Positions 20,501 through 29,835 of a stretch of DNA of 64,000 bases are shown piece after piece (positions within the stretch are counted from its first letter, which is position 1; each line of letters starts with the position of its first letter). Location of the stretch: positions 1,503,501-1,567,500 of the forward strand of contig JAYKKM010000216.1 in assembly GCA_035772405.1 (NCBI GenBank), given 5' to 3'. The notes beneath the pieces were generated by a model. The model did not search any database and had not been told where the DNA came from. It saw nothing but the letters and a program-made list of their open reading frames with translations. Both the position numbers and the translations under genes were made by a program. This DNA comes from Chrysogorgia sp. JL179-B06. Its lineage: Eukaryota > Cnidaria > Anthozoa > Scleralcyonacea > Chrysogorgiidae.

Positions 20501-20824
20501 CCCACCCACACTATTCCCACACACCACTACACATTCCTCACACACATCCATATGCAAATTGATGACTTAACAGTCCTATACAATGTCAATGGTAAAATAA
20601 TGACAAATAACAATGACAAACATTAAAAAATCTAAACAAAAATAATTTGTGAAATACTCTGTTGTAGTTGACTGTTTGGTAGAAATTTGATAAAGCTTTG
20701 GTCGTTCATATTCGGCTGCCTTTGGTTCAAAAATTTCATCATATTTTAAACTACAGGAAGACTCTTCTTCATTGATCTCCCCCCAGCACTTGCTTCCGTC
20801 CAACATGACATCTTTCTCTTCCAT
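11441..20824 (-). CDS. SUPT7L: SUPT7L (STAF65-gamma/SPT7-like), SAGA complex subunit; six exons
   Basis: Nuclear core subunit of the SAGA/STAGA histone acetyltransferase coactivator; in the known family its histone-fold domain pairs with TAF10. Exons on the minus strand: 20824-20658, 18871-18724, 17471-17341, 13330-13221, 12521-12400, 11587-11441. All five junctions are GT-AG and keep frame; total 825 nt, 274 residues. Against the human protein as I remember it: WGEI near the N-terminus, a LLLHSIEL helix (human TIHTIQLI), a proline-rich linker, then the histone fold from about residue 162 to 218 (LRCLTYKAVAAICCHSGYES; DVLSDVVADFLKRFSKLL), then an ETSIGG segment (human EVGIGS) and a C-terminal DYEKL (human EYERI). 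The frame stops there, so the roughly 140-170-residue acidic tail of vertebrate SUPT7L is absent or lies on an unseen alternative exon. Introns are loaded with transposons. Confidence in identity is high; exon 1's donor is the weakest point. Confidence 0.9.
11588..12399. other. SUPT7L intron 5 with repeat ends
   Basis: Holds repeat-like wording near 11838 (TAGCCTGCGTACAGACGC) and 12214-12300 (ATGGCGGGAAAAATC, then CAGCCAATCAGCG), typical of non-autonomous element ends, but no full element could be delimited. Confidence 0.4.
12400..12521 (-). CDS. SUPT7L: SUPT7L exon 5 (second half of histone fold)
   Basis: Acceptor GCTTTAAAG at 12522 side, donor GTAAGT after codon Pro226. Codes AHEMTLDVLSDVVADFLKRF and KLLRVATDAEAS, the second half of the histone-fold helices. 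Joins exon 4 in phase 1 and exon 6 in phase 0. Confidence 0.9.
12640..13200. repeat. Composite dispersed repeat (family B), copy 1
   Basis: 12651-12720 (TGTTAAGCGGGAGGGG..., CATACCCAGGGGATTTGGCA) recurs at 41412-41470. 12784-12860 (AATTTAATG..., GGCTAGGAGAGAAGCTACT) recurs at 56855-56925. 12948-13190 (GTAATCAGTGACCGCATTT..., GAAATCTAGAA, GACAATTTGCAGCAATTTGA) recurs at 43684-43880 and inverted at 56990-57250. Non-coding; class unknown. Confidence 0.75.
13221..13330 (-). CDS. SUPT7L: SUPT7L exon 4 (first half of histone fold)
   Basis: Acceptor TTTCTTATAG, donor GTGAGT. Codes ACFTSQGVDPVELDSDSLRC then LTYKAVAAICCHSGYE, matching the human LLYQAVATILAHAGFD helix. Enters in phase 2 and leaves in phase 1, fitting both neighbours. 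Confidence 0.92.
13331..14879. other. SUPT7L intron 3, left part
   Basis: Includes a short (TA)n with GAGCAAATAACAT repeats at about 13640-13715 and a 70-bp repeat (14274-14345, GGATTAAGGGGAGGGCTGAC variant) also found at 47083-47150. No exon seen. Confidence 0.4.
14274..14345 (+). repeat. Dispersed GC-rich repeat, copy 1
   Basis: Shares GTGGCAGATTAAGGGGAGGG and CAACCGCCAGGGGCCCGCGG with 47083-47150, where two positions differ. Unknown family. Confidence 0.7.
15338..15603 (+). CDS. Two-exon zinc-ribbon-like mini-gene inside a transposon
   Basis: Exon 1 at 15338-15355 codes MAEKNK followed by GTGAGT. A candidate acceptor (TTTTCAATCAG) at 15426 opens a phase-0 frame to a TGA at 15601-15603. 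The second exon contains FCPKCGHPF and, seven residues on, KYCK, a three-cysteine zinc-ribbon-like knuckle. Joined length is 64 residues. Function unknown; it looks like a captured host exon set, or an incomplete gene whose remainder lay outside the element. Splicing is predicted, not shown. Confidence 0.5.
15810..15928. mobile_element. 119-bp hairpin transposon with 9-bp target duplication
   Basis: A perfect or near-perfect palindrome centred on GAAATGAGATCTCATTTC near 15868, ends TAGCCTG and CAGGCTA. GGAAAATCC is duplicated on both sides (15801-15809 and 15929-15937). It is nested in the transposon 14951-15982, so it is younger. Confidence 0.88.
17341..17471 (-). CDS. SUPT7L: SUPT7L exon 3 (proline-rich linker)
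   Basis: Acceptor ATTCTTCACAG, donor GTACAG after AAAAAG. Codes KNENLPQLPTPPPPPKRYCS, then IYIRPHQHAFLSK. Starts in phase 0 and ends with two bases over, exactly what exons 2 and 4 require. It corresponds to the proline-rich linker before the histone fold. Confidence 0.85.
17546..17658. mobile_element. Palindromic retroelement-end repeat
   Basis: GTAGAAATACAAATCAAATA at 17546 is inverted at 17639-17658, with GGTTGGTGTACTG inside both arms. Single copies of this end occur at about 23660-23705, 27090-27135 and 33778-33822. Confidence 0.7.
17690..17885. mobile_element. MITE, compact copy of the 9752-10800 family
   Basis: TTCATGCCTTTTTCTCCTGC at the left end; GACATCCAACCCAAGGACA near 17739 pairs with GTCCCTTGGGTTGATGTC near 17870, and CAACAGTGAAA with TTTCATTGTTG. 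Non-coding. Confidence 0.7.
17900..18132 (-). repeat. tRNA-derived SINE, third family
   Basis: Minus strand begins GTGGTCTAGTGGTAATTACC (A-box-like) and has GGTTCAAATTCTGG (B-box-like) 30-40 bp on, followed by a non-tRNA body running to about 17900. Copies or pieces are at 21735-21985, 48696-48775 and 49700-49775. Confidence 0.65.
18133..18723. other. SUPT7L intron 2 end; AT-rich with one repeat
   Basis: 18493-18640 carries the dispersed repeat with GCAGGAAATGCTATTTCAGA and a downstream GC-rich patch, also at about 10190/10515, 25845-25900, 52584-52640 and 63225-63250. A G-tract lies near 18178-18189. Confidence 0.5.
18724..18871 (-). CDS. SUPT7L: SUPT7L exon 2
   Basis: Acceptor AATTTTAG, donor GTGAGT. 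Codes SMKPNLASIQSPTDTHGQNL then LLHSIELKHHIRKMMLMKL, matching the human SLTIHTIQLIQHNRRLR helix region by pattern. Fifty codons including the split first one; ends phase 0. Confidence 0.9.
18916..19115. mobile_element. Palindromic retroelement-end repeat
   Basis: AATCAATCAAAAAACTTTGT at 18916 is inverted near 19092-19115. The centre holds two inverted copies of GTTTCTCTGAAGATGACC-like sequence. Lies in SUPT7L intron 1. Confidence 0.65.
19141..19662. mobile_element. 522-bp fold-back element with TTAA flanks
   Basis: AGTGCTTATAAACCCAAAAT at the left is inverted as ATTTTGGGTTTATAAGCACT at the right, with arms of about 200 bp. TTAA flanks both ends (19137-19140, 19663-19666), the target used by piggyBac-type transposases. 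The termini are themselves partly palindromic with the flank, so the exact boundary is uncertain by a base or two. Confidence 0.75.
20008..20190. mobile_element. Inverted repeat, about 55-bp arms
   Basis: TTGGGATAAAACTTATTTCA near 20032 is inverted as TGAAATAAGTTTTATCCCAA near 20148, with ATTCATAACATCA inside. No coding capacity. Confidence 0.65.
20658..20824 (-). CDS. SUPT7L: SUPT7L exon 1 (start codon)
   Basis: ATG at 20824-20822. Codes MEEKDVMLDGSKCWGEINEE, then YDEIFEPKAAEYERPKLYQI, ending two bases into a codon. WGEI matches the conserved N-terminal YWGEI of vertebrates. The donor GTATTT after CAGA is weak by consensus but is the one that keeps frame with exon 2. Confidence 0.78.
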
Positions 20825-21065
20825 TTGCTAAAGTGAATTATGAACTAAAGCCTGTGAAAAATCGTTTTCTAACATTTTTATATATTTACGAGCCTTTCGT
20901 GTTTGGTCAGCGGATACTTAAAAACCGTAATCTGCGCCAGATTCGAGTTTCTTGTTCATTATTCTTGAATATATCCAATGTTATATGAAATAATCTGGGT
21001 TTTTTTTATGTTACACATGCTGAAGTCCAGTAGAACACTATCCAGCCGTTAAATACCATATAGCG
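20825..21065. other. SUPT7L upstream region
   Basis: Upstream side of the minus-strand gene; promoter expected here but no certain element visible. Confidence 0.3.
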
Positions 21066-21240
21066 CCTCTACAGGTTATATATTTACAAGTAATATTTGG
21101 CATTTCACTCGATTAAACGTTCTAAGGATTTATGGTGAAGGAAAATTTCGAGTGCTGGATTGCTGGAATATATACATTTTAAGACCAAATCGGGATTCGG
21201 GACCAGTTGCGAAAAATGCAACTTACTGGTTCCAGCCACT
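21066..21240 (-). repeat. SINE (276-bp family) tail fragment
   Basis: GTAATATTTGGCATTTCACT, GTGAAGGAAAATTTCGAGTG and GTTGCGAAAAATGCAACTTA are the 3' body of the SINE in minus orientation; the tRNA-like head is missing. Confidence 0.75.
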
Positions 21241-21244
21241 GGTT

Positions 21245-21510
21245 CCAGCTCATTGTTACGCTTCCTCGTGTATTTTTTCAACATCTAAGCTTAAATTTAT
21301 TTCTGGAAAACGAATATACTTGTATAGATACATCATGTTTGAAAGAGTATACCAGACTGAACCCCCCCCCCCGCCCCTCCCCTTTAACACGCGTCTTGTC
21401 ACAAGTCGACTAACACTAACCTAATAGGTTAGTGTTAGTCGTTTTCCAGAAATAAATTTAAGCTTACATGTTGAAAAAAATACACGAGGAAGCGTAACAA
21501 TGAGCTGAGT
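21245..21510. mobile_element. Inverted repeat next to the SINE fragment
   Basis: AGCTCATTGTTACGCTTCCT near 21248 is inverted near 21491-21510; TTAGTGTTAG pairs within the centre. A C-tract lies at 21362-21371. Confidence 0.65.
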
Positions 21511-21550
21511 TTTCTTTGTCCTAATATGTATTTATTTCTCACAAATGTGT

Positions 21551-22376
21551 GTCACATCACAGGCAGCCCAAATGTTGTTATGATTTCTTATTTTGTTAAT
21601 TAAAGAACGTTTACCGAACGAAGAAAGACGACAAACAGCCGATCCACGAGTGAAATGAAAACTCGCCCCATTCCCCTCATTCACCAGCTACGCGCGACAT
21701 TATTTACTGCAACTGACGATTTCACTACATATTTAGTTTAGTTTAGTTTATTAGATTTATCACTCTTAAGTGAACGGAATACCCCAACAGGCTAAAAGCC
21801 CAATTATAGGGTTCCGAGGGCCTACGATTTTAGGTCGTTATCCGAGAAGACCTGAAAGTCTTACCATTTGCTGATATTATTGCAAAGGCAGCACTTTCTC
21901 CTCAATTATTTTTAAGACCTTGAGTGGAGGTCCGACCCAGGATTTGAACCTGTCTCCCAGCTCACCACTAGACCACATATTACCACATATTACCACATAT
22001 TACCACATATATTATATATTATGATATATGTAATATATTTGTCAGAATTATTTAGAAACATAATTGTTTGCAATATTGTAGTAAAATTATCAGTGTTCAA
22101 AGTGTTGTTTCATTTTTGTGGTTATTCACGTAGTTTGCGAGTATTTTAATCATTTGTCGAAGTGTTTGTTGTGAATGTTGGAATTTACTTGCCAAACCTA
22201 TCATAATATATGTAGTGAAATCGTCAGTTGCAGTAAATAATGTCGCGCGTAGCTGGTGAATGCGAGTTTTCGTTTCACTCGTGGATCGGCTGTTTGTCGT
22301 CTTTCTTCGTTCGGTAAACGTTCTTTAATTAACAAAATAAGAAATCATAACAACATTTGGGCTGCCTATGGTCACA
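21551..22376. mobile_element. TIR element with long arms, SINE inside
   Basis: Arms of about 165-180 bp: left 21551-21733, right 22210-22376, sharing GGCAGCCCAAATGTTGTTAT, CGAACGAAGAAAGACGACAA and CAACTGACGATTTCACTACA (inverted on the right). The loop has a SINE (21735-21985) and TTACCACATA tandem repeats near 21975-22005. Confidence 0.8.
21735..21985 (-). repeat. tRNA-derived SINE, third family, nested copy
   Basis: Contains the tRNA-like head in minus orientation (GTGGTCTAGTGG, GGTTCAAATCCTGG) and a body segment GGTCGTTATCCGAGAAGACC that is also found at 48725, which marks a conserved central part. Confidence 0.7.
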
Positions 22377-22439
22377 TATATTGATCACGAACACGGGGTC
22401 AAAATGTCGCCTAGAATGACCTTGTAAAATGTAAAGCAA

Positions 22440-22700
22440 AGAGGTGGCAAACTGCCAAGATTTTTAGTAACGCAATACTGACGGCGAAGCCCTTCGTAAG
22501 ACGAGATGAAATAAATAACTTAGGGCTTATATATATAAGGGTGTCACAAGTAGAAAGTAGCCAATCAATAATGAGATCAGACATAGTTTGATCACGCTAC
22601 TCTGGCTTTAAAAAGTTTTTTGAACGTAACTTTAAAAGTTACTGTCCATGACCCAACATTTCGAGTTTCGACACTCCAGTTTGGAGTGTCTTCATTCAAT
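22440..22700 (-). mobile_element. Two retroelement 3' ends (minus)
   Basis: 22440-22505 is a diverged copy of the end seen at 34536/40155/54000 (GAGGTGGCAAACTGCCAAGA). 22575-22700 reads inverted to 50060-50165 over about 110 bp (GGGTCATGGACA, TTACGTTCAAAAAAC, AAACTATGTCTGAT). Confidence 0.6.
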
Positions 22701-24600
22701 TAATGAGATGCGAAAAGTTAAATCATTTGCTATTTTTACAGTCGATCAGCAAACAGACTGAGGGGGAGGGAGAAATGACAGGTCCAATATCCAAGGGGAT
22801 TATGCGATAAGAAACAAAAACATGAAAAAGAATGAAAGTGCATGAGCTAATAATAAAAAAGTTTCTCGCAAACTAAAATAACAAAAAAAATTGTAGGACA
22901 TTAAATAAAAGAAAAACGTTTGTAGACTCTCATGTCTGAAACCAAATGGTTAGCGCTGTTGAAATGGCGGGCTACAGGTTAACGTTTGTCAACATCATTG
23001 TTCCTCACGGAACGAAAAGATGTTCAGCAAACCTGTCTGAAAGGCGTCACTCAGTTTCACCGATATAGATTTTAGGGCATTTATCGCAAGATGATGCAAT
23101 AAATGATGTTGGACGTTAAGTAAATAAATTACGAAGTTTTTTTAATTTTGTATAGTTGAATCTCAAAAACTTAAAACGTATCTTAAATTCAAAGAACAAC
23201 CTAGTGATGGAATTGTTTATGGTTCCCTTGTTTCAGTTGTTTGTCTGTATCGACGCGTGAATGCGGCAATCTTGAAATTTGAACCTTTGAGAAGCTTAAC
23301 GCTAATCCAGTGAGTTGTGTTAATATGATTCAACGTTAAGTCCAACTAAAAATAAGCTTATCAGAAAGCTGAAAGCATCAAGGTCTGTATCGACTGTATG
23401 TTTTGGCCTGTAGAAATGAACAGCTACAAAATATTTCCGTTGACGTAAATTTTATGACCCCGAACATTTTGCAATGCTGGGACTGGGGCCTGTAACTCCG
23501 TTAGTTTTGACAAAATACTATATTATTATTACGAATACTAAGCCTTAGCCAGGACCAGAAAGTTTCCCAGCAATGATCAAATTACCCCGGGGTAATTACC
23601 CCGCCTACCCCCCCCCCCCCCCCCCCTCCTCTCGACGCTACTGCTTACACGCTATTTCGGTAGTACACCGATCTTTTTAGATATTTGATTTGTATTTCTA
23701 CACTGCTAAACCATCTTTGAGCCATGCCACTACTAAACCATCTTTGAGCCATGGATGTAGTAATTATGTTATAAAAACTCATGATTGTTAAAAAGTAATA
23801 CATGTGCCTATGGAATTGCATGTATGCATATATGTATATATATATTCATATTGCCGCCTTTTCCTGAATAATTCTAATGCATGCAATGGTATAACTTCTA
23901 AATAACCAGCTGTCTCGATTAGCCCTTATGGTTATTACAGGTGGTTATGCACATCATACCTTGTATTTTATCTACTATTTCTATTTTCGACCTTTAAATG
24001 TATTTATTATTAATGTGCAAATAAAGTTCTTCTTCTTCTTCGTCTACTGCCTACGCAGCACAACACGTTTTATCAATTATGCATGTGAATCATACACGAA
24101 TTGGTGTATAGAACGATTTTTTTTTTTTTTTATTTTTTTATTTCTGAGAACCTGGAGCCAACTGTCCTACGGCTACGGTGATACTTAACTAGTGTATATG
24201 AAATGAAAATTAAGTTTGCCTTATTGGAATGAACTCTTTCAAGTAAGGCTACTAAGGCACAATGTCGTTTAAGCCACTTTAACACACTCTTTCAAGTAAG
24301 AGACGATGTCGTTTACCTACACTTCTCTAACCAATGACGTAAAAATCTCGACACGACATTTATCTTCTATTATATTGTTAATTACATTACTTACGCTTTT
24401 GGGGCATTTGAGGGCATTGTGTGTCGTATGTGTACTAGTGCATGCGCTCTGTTGACACAAAAACAGATATTTACTCGAATGGCCACGTCCGCAGGTGCTT
24501 CGCAATAGTATTAAATTCTTGAAAAATGAATAAAAAATTATGGTTGAAAATGATGTTCGGTGATTTGTCTAAAGTACAAAATTCACTTGTTAATAGAAAA
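22701..24600. other. Intergenic, few landmarks
   Basis: No exon recognised. A C-tract is at about 23610-23627, a copy of the palindromic retroelement end at 23660-23705, and a LINE-like 3' tail (AATAAAGTTCTTCTTCTTCT) at about 24020-24040. The tail may be the end of a decayed non-LTR element lying upstream of it. Confidence 0.4.
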
Positions 24601-24606
24601 TTAACC

Positions 24607-25735
24607 TACCATGTTTTCTAACTTCTGGTTATACTCGATAGTTATACAGTTGGTTTACCATCTTTTCTAACTTCTGATCTCAGTTTTCGATAACTGCTTG
24701 TTGCAGCTCGATCGTTTGAAAGTTTGTTTACCATGGTTGATAGATGGTTAGGAAGTTTGTTTACCATGGTTGATAGATGGTTAAAAAGTTGGTTTACCAT
24801 CTTTTCTAACTTCTAGTTGCTCGATGGTTAGAGAATTAACATGTCATCTTTTCTAAACTGCTTGTTGCAGCTCGATGGTTAGAAAGTTTGTTTACCATGG
24901 TTGATATAGATGGTTAAAAAGTTGGTTTACCATCTTTTCTAACTTCTAGTTGCTCGATGGTTATAGAGAATTAACATGTCATATTTTCTAAACTGCTTGT
25001 TGCAGCTCGATGGTTAGAAAGTTTGTTTACCATGGTTGATATAGATGGTTAAAAAGTTGGTTTACCATCTTTTCTAACTTCTAGTTGCTCGATGGTTATA
25101 GAGAATTAACATGTCATATTTTCTAAACTGCTTGTTGCAGCTCGATGGTTAGAAAGTTTGTTTACCATGGTTGATATAGATGGTTAAAAAGTTGGTTTAC
25201 CATCTTTTCTAACTTCTAGTTGCTCGATGGTTATAGAGAATTAACATGTCACCTTTTCTAAACTGCTTGTTGCAGCTCGATGGTTAGAAAGTTTGTTTAC
25301 CATGGTTAATAGATGGTTAAAAAGTTGGTTTACCATCTTTTCTAACTTCTAGTTGCTCGATGGTTATAGAGAATTAACATGTCACCTTTTCTAAACTGCT
25401 TGTTGCAGCTCGATGGTTAGAAAGTTTGTTTACCATGGTTGATAGATGGTTAAAAAGTTGGTTTACCATCTTTTCTAACTTCTAGTTGCTCGATGGTTAT
25501 AGAGAATTAACATGTCATCTTTTCTAAACTGCTTGTTGCAGCTCGATGGTTGGAAAGTTTGTTTACCATATTTTCTAACCTGTGGTTGCAGTTCGATGGT
25601 TAGAAAGTTAACATGTCATCTTTTAGTCTAACTGCTTGTTGCAGCTCGATAGTTTATTCGATAGATTTTAACTTGTGGTTGATCGAAGATTAGAGAACAT
25701 GTCATCTTTTCTAACTTGTTGTTGCATGATGGTTA
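24607..25735. repeat. Minisatellite array, unit about 135 bp
   Basis: Roughly eight units containing GTTGCAGCTCGATGGTTAGA, GTTTGTTTACCATGG and GGTTTACCATCTTTTCTAAC. Adjacent central units are nearly identical, outer ones diverged, as expected for unequal crossing over. Diverged units continue at 26045-26110 and 26190-26250 beyond a retroelement insertion. Confidence 0.93.
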
Positions 25736-25736
25736 G

Positions 25737-26044
25737 ACCTGAAGAAGAACACATCGTCCGAAACGTCGTCATGCAGGGCCGTAGCAAGAGAAAGTTAATT
25801 GGGGGGCGGTAATGGGACTGCACTGCTGGGGGGTCCGGAAGCTGGCCTCCCGGAAATGTATTGAAATTAGGATCTCTGAAATAGGATTTCCTGACTTCTG
25901 AGAGTAATTTCCAGCAAGTTTTAACGAATCTAAACTGGCAAAAAATCGCCACAGCAAATCAACGGCCATGCTATGAATATACGTAATTGTACTCTTACTA
26001 AAGTATTTTTCGACACATTGAAGTTCTCTTATTTCTCCTTTTCA
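25737..26044 (+). mobile_element. Retroelement 3' end inserted in the minisatellite
   Basis: CCTGAAGAAGAACACATCGT, GAAACGTCGTC, then after a 199-bp insertion GAATATACGTAA and ATTTTTCGACACATTGAAGT, matching 1338-1400 plus 1746-1800. It breaks the minisatellite array, so it arrived after the array formed. Confidence 0.7.
25774..25972. mobile_element. 199-bp insertion in a retroelement end
   Basis: Starts CAGGGCCGTAGCAAGAG, ends CAACGGCCATGCT; ATG lies on both sides (25771-25773, 25973-25975). The corresponding uninterrupted site is at 1368-1376. It contains the dispersed repeat with TGAAATAGGATTTCCTG (inverted GCAGGAAATG family). Confidence 0.75.
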
Positions 26045-26295
26045 TATTATATAGAGAATTAACATGTCATCTTTTCTATCTGCTTGTTGCAGCTCGATGA
26101 CGATGGTTAAAAAGTTGATTTACGCCATCAACTGCTGGTTCATGTCCGCGAGAGGTAACCCTACATAATTTATTTTAACTCCAGGTTGCTCGAATGTTCA
26201 AGAAGGTTGGTTTACTATCTTTTGTAACTGTTGGTTGCTTGATGGTTAGGCCATGACGTAGTCAAATTGTGTTTTCAACTTCACTTATTAGTTGA

Positions 26296-26556
26296 GAAAC
26301 AGCTGAAGAGATTATCCGTGGTGATAAAAAGGTTACGATAGACGTCTGCGGTCTAGAGTTAAAAATTTCCGCGTTTTTGGCGGGATTGCCAGTCGTCGGC
26401 AATAACTTCTTGAAAACTGACCACAACGCTCAATATGACGATTACTGCTGGACTAATATTGCATCCTTCCATGGATTCTGCATATGCAGAAATGGTTCAA
26501 CTCCCTTTGAAGATGCTATTCAGTACTTGACACGAGTGGCAATTATAATTAGCTGA
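26296..26556 (+). other. 86-codon open frame without ATG, possible exon
   Basis: After a TGA at 26293 the frame stays open to a TGA at 26554, reading for example KVTIDVCGLELKISAFLAGL and YDDYCWTNIASFHGFCICRN. Composition looks protein-like and Cys-containing, but no family is recognised and no splice partner was found. Confidence 0.25.
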
Positions 26557-28856
26557 GAAATATTGGTAGTTTTATCCGTACGATGTCACCAAGGTGACAG
26601 TCGTGTGGTATCCGCTTTAGTTTCCGACACAGCTACAAAAGAAAACGGAAAGCATTGAAAGTATCAGTTCCGAATACGTTTATTGAATGAAATAACTGTG
26701 TTATATATATAAATGGTTTTCTACGATCAACAACATAGTTTATGGTGGCTATGGTAACGAACAAAGGTCAAGATGGCGAACAAGTACAGACATGTTAAAA
26801 TTTTAATGTCCAATTTCAAAGAGAACCACAGACATATAATGACAACACTCAACAGTTTATATAGCCATCTGCCATTTAAATTGTCTTAAAAGTTGAAGCG
26901 GAACATATTTTCAGTGCTGATTCCATTACTGATTGGCAACAAAACAGATAATGTTGTGATATATATTGAAGGTTTTTGAAGACTCCGTTTGGAACGAGTT
27001 GTTATGTCAAGGTATAAAGTGCGAAAAGCATAATATATTTATATTATAAATATAATACAACACGTTATAACGTGTTGTGCTGAGTAAGCAGTTAGAAATA
27101 CAAATCCAATACTCTAAAAGGTTGGTGTACTGTCAAAATAATGTGTAGGAACGTCTATATGTCAGGATATCGTTAGCGTGTAACCATAGCTAATCATCTA
27201 AAATGTAGTCTAATAGCTATAATCATATAACAATGTAATTGTATAACAATATAGCAGCTAATTATATAACAGGTAATCGTGTAACAACGCATGGCCCAAA
27301 GTCGTGTTCTCGGTGAAGGCAACGGTTTTTGGTGTCGGAAAGGAGATTTTTATCGTTCCGTTATATCCGACGTTTCCCGAAAGAAATGGCACTGTGTGTA
27401 ACATACTGTATTCCTTCGGAACAACAACCGGTGTGATTATTTTAATATTGGTTTTACGAAGCGATTTTCATTCTAATTATCAATTATGAAACTGTGACCC
27501 CGAAGTAAATGACCAAATGTACTGCGGGTGCAGCTCCCCTGGACCTGCAGGAAGTACTGAAGATTATCAAAACCTTGGTGCTCGCAGCTATTGCCGTTTG
27601 TAGAGTTAGAACCACAGACGTTTCCGTTTGATTATTCCATGCCAATTCGCCATCTTTATAACCGTCAATGTACTTTAAGCTAACCAGTATCATACGAGAT
27701 CTGATTCCTCCGTCTTTGATTAATGTATCGTTTAATTTATGTAATATTTTTATAGTTTTAGTGTACCTCGGTGTATTTACTACAAGGCAAGTCGTCAAAT
27801 GACGATGGGTGGATGGCATTTGTGTTATTTTCAATCTTAAGAGGCTTTGAGGGTTTTCAGGAGAATTCGTTTCAACATTTTTCGTTAAAATTGTTCTCAG
27901 AAGTGCTTTTAAAAATTTAGGAACTAACGTCTCAACCGAGAAGCAGGAGTTGGAAAACGCTGCCAGGGAGTCCCGGACATGACTGTTAGAGAAGTTACTC
28001 CTTAATATTTTAATGGTGCAGTTCTAGAAGTAAGTAATTGTAAGCAGTGTAGTGTTATATAATAAAATGATAACCTGAAGGCCAATATCGTTTTATATCT
28101 ACTCGAGTTAGTCGGTGTAGTAAAACTAGCAGACTCGTGGATTGGTGAAAAAACATTGCGGGAATGTGCAGAGTGTGGTGAACGGGAAATACAGGGAGTG
28201 GACGACGTCTTTGTATACAATGATTAAGTTAATTTGTTAGCGGAACTCAGAGGAGTACATGTGGCGTTGGATTTATCCCAGATTCGAGACTTCTAGACTA
28301 AAATCACCGATAACTGAATAAAAATAATGAAAAGACTGGATAAACAGATCATTCATTGGTGGCTTGTACCTTATACGGCGTGGTTCATGTATTTCTAGAA
28401 AGCTCCTTTAGGCCAGATAATTATTTGCGGTGTGCACCACTACCAGTACCACCACACAACTATATTAAGCCGTTTGTTACCTGGATACGGATACTTCGTA
28501 AACACCAACAAACTAGACAAATCATTCAGTCACAGGATCTACAGTGCAATGAGAAGAGCCGGCATCTGTTTCTTGTTGGTGTTGAGTTTATTCATTGCTC
28601 ACATGAAAGCTTTGAAAAAATATGTTTCGGGCGCGCTGTAATAGACCTTACTGATTATGACGCATGAATATATTAATGACTACTACTACCAGAATCCTTT
28701 TCGGCATATCTTTTTGTGATTTTAAGTCAAGCAATATCAGCAATTGTTTTACGTCTCCCAGAGGGAGTTAGAAAGGAAATCTCGCAAGGAATTATGGTAG
28801 TAATAGTCACTAATAGGTTCATACGTCATAATGTGTAAGGTAAAGGTCGTGGCTAA
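26557..28856. other. Intergenic; unassigned open frames
   Basis: Contains a retroelement end at 27090-27135. Open frames at 27304-27489 (+), 27484-27834 (-) and 28432-28641 (+) are 60-120 codons; the first starts without ATG and none shows a recognisable domain, so they are not called as genes. Confidence 0.35.
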
Positions 28857-29835
28857 AGGGTATGGACGAGAGGTAGGTTTCAAGATGGCCGCCATCCTGC
28901 TTACACATGTCATTAGGGAGAGACCTGCTCCGGCTTCTCATTGGTCGATAAATATAGTAACACTGCGATGACGTACGCAGATTTCGAGTCACTTAGTTTA
29001 ATACAGCTATCATGCACAATCTGTCACCAGATCATTGATCGCACTTTATATGAATTCGCAATAACAAGGATTAATTTATAACGTAACAAGGATTTATTTG
29101 AAAAGAACTACCATGAGAAAATCTCAGTAATCAGTTTAGAACTATCCATATAGCGACCTTTTTGAATCTAGTATCGCACAGATGACAACAATGGAATACA
29201 CTTCACACTATGCACTTTAATAGGGGATAGCTATAGCACAGAAGAATATAACTTCAGGCCTAGACGTGCAGGGACTTTTCTAAAAGCTATTTTCTCAACA
29301 GTGAGGAAAAAATCTCACCTCTGCCTCTGAAGCACACTTTTGAGACGACAAATACGTTTACCATATTTTTCCTGTGAAAATACACGTATTCAAAATCATA
29401 CTTTTATTTCATTACACGTAGTTTCATTGAAGGACAGCGCTATTACTCCACCATTTTCAAACAATGTTTTTTTCAATTCTCTGAGACTGACTAAAACGGT
29501 GAACGTATTTGTCGTCCCAAAAGCGTGCTTCAGAGGCATAGGTGATATTTTTTCCTCACTGCTGAGAAAATAGCTGAGAAAATCATCTGTGCGATACTAG
29601 ATTCAAAAAGGTCGCTATATGGATAGTTCTAAACTGATTACTGAGATTTTCTCTGAAATCTGAGAGCGACTCGAAATCTGAGTACGTCATCGCAATGTTA
29701 CTATATTTATCGACCAATGAGAAGTCGGAGCAGGTGTAATTAAGCTGGTTTCCTATTACTAACCCTAACCTAACCATAATTAACGTAAATCATAATATTG
29801 GCCGCAATCTTGAAAACTACGGCTCTCGTTTACCG
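28857..29835. mobile_element. Nested fold-back structure, about 980 bp
   Basis: Outer arms 28905-29010 and about 29670-29750 share CTTCTCATTGGTCGATAAAT inverted. Next inner arms are 29100-29185 and 29583-29660 (ATCTAGTATCGCACAGATGA type). The innermost pair, 29288-29385 and 29480-29580, has CTATTTTCTCAACAGTGAGG and GAAGCACACTTTTGAGACGA inverted. Onion-like nesting suggests successive insertions into hairpin centres or one composite fold-back. Confidence 0.75.

Noticed and set aside
24607..25735. CRISPR-like array
   Set aside because: Whole 135-bp units repeat without unique spacers, and the DNA is animal nuclear; it is a minisatellite.
27484..27834. 116-codon minus-strand frame, and partly overlapping plus-strand frames from 27304
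   Set aside because: Both strands look equally open, no family recognised, no splice partners; left as unassigned.
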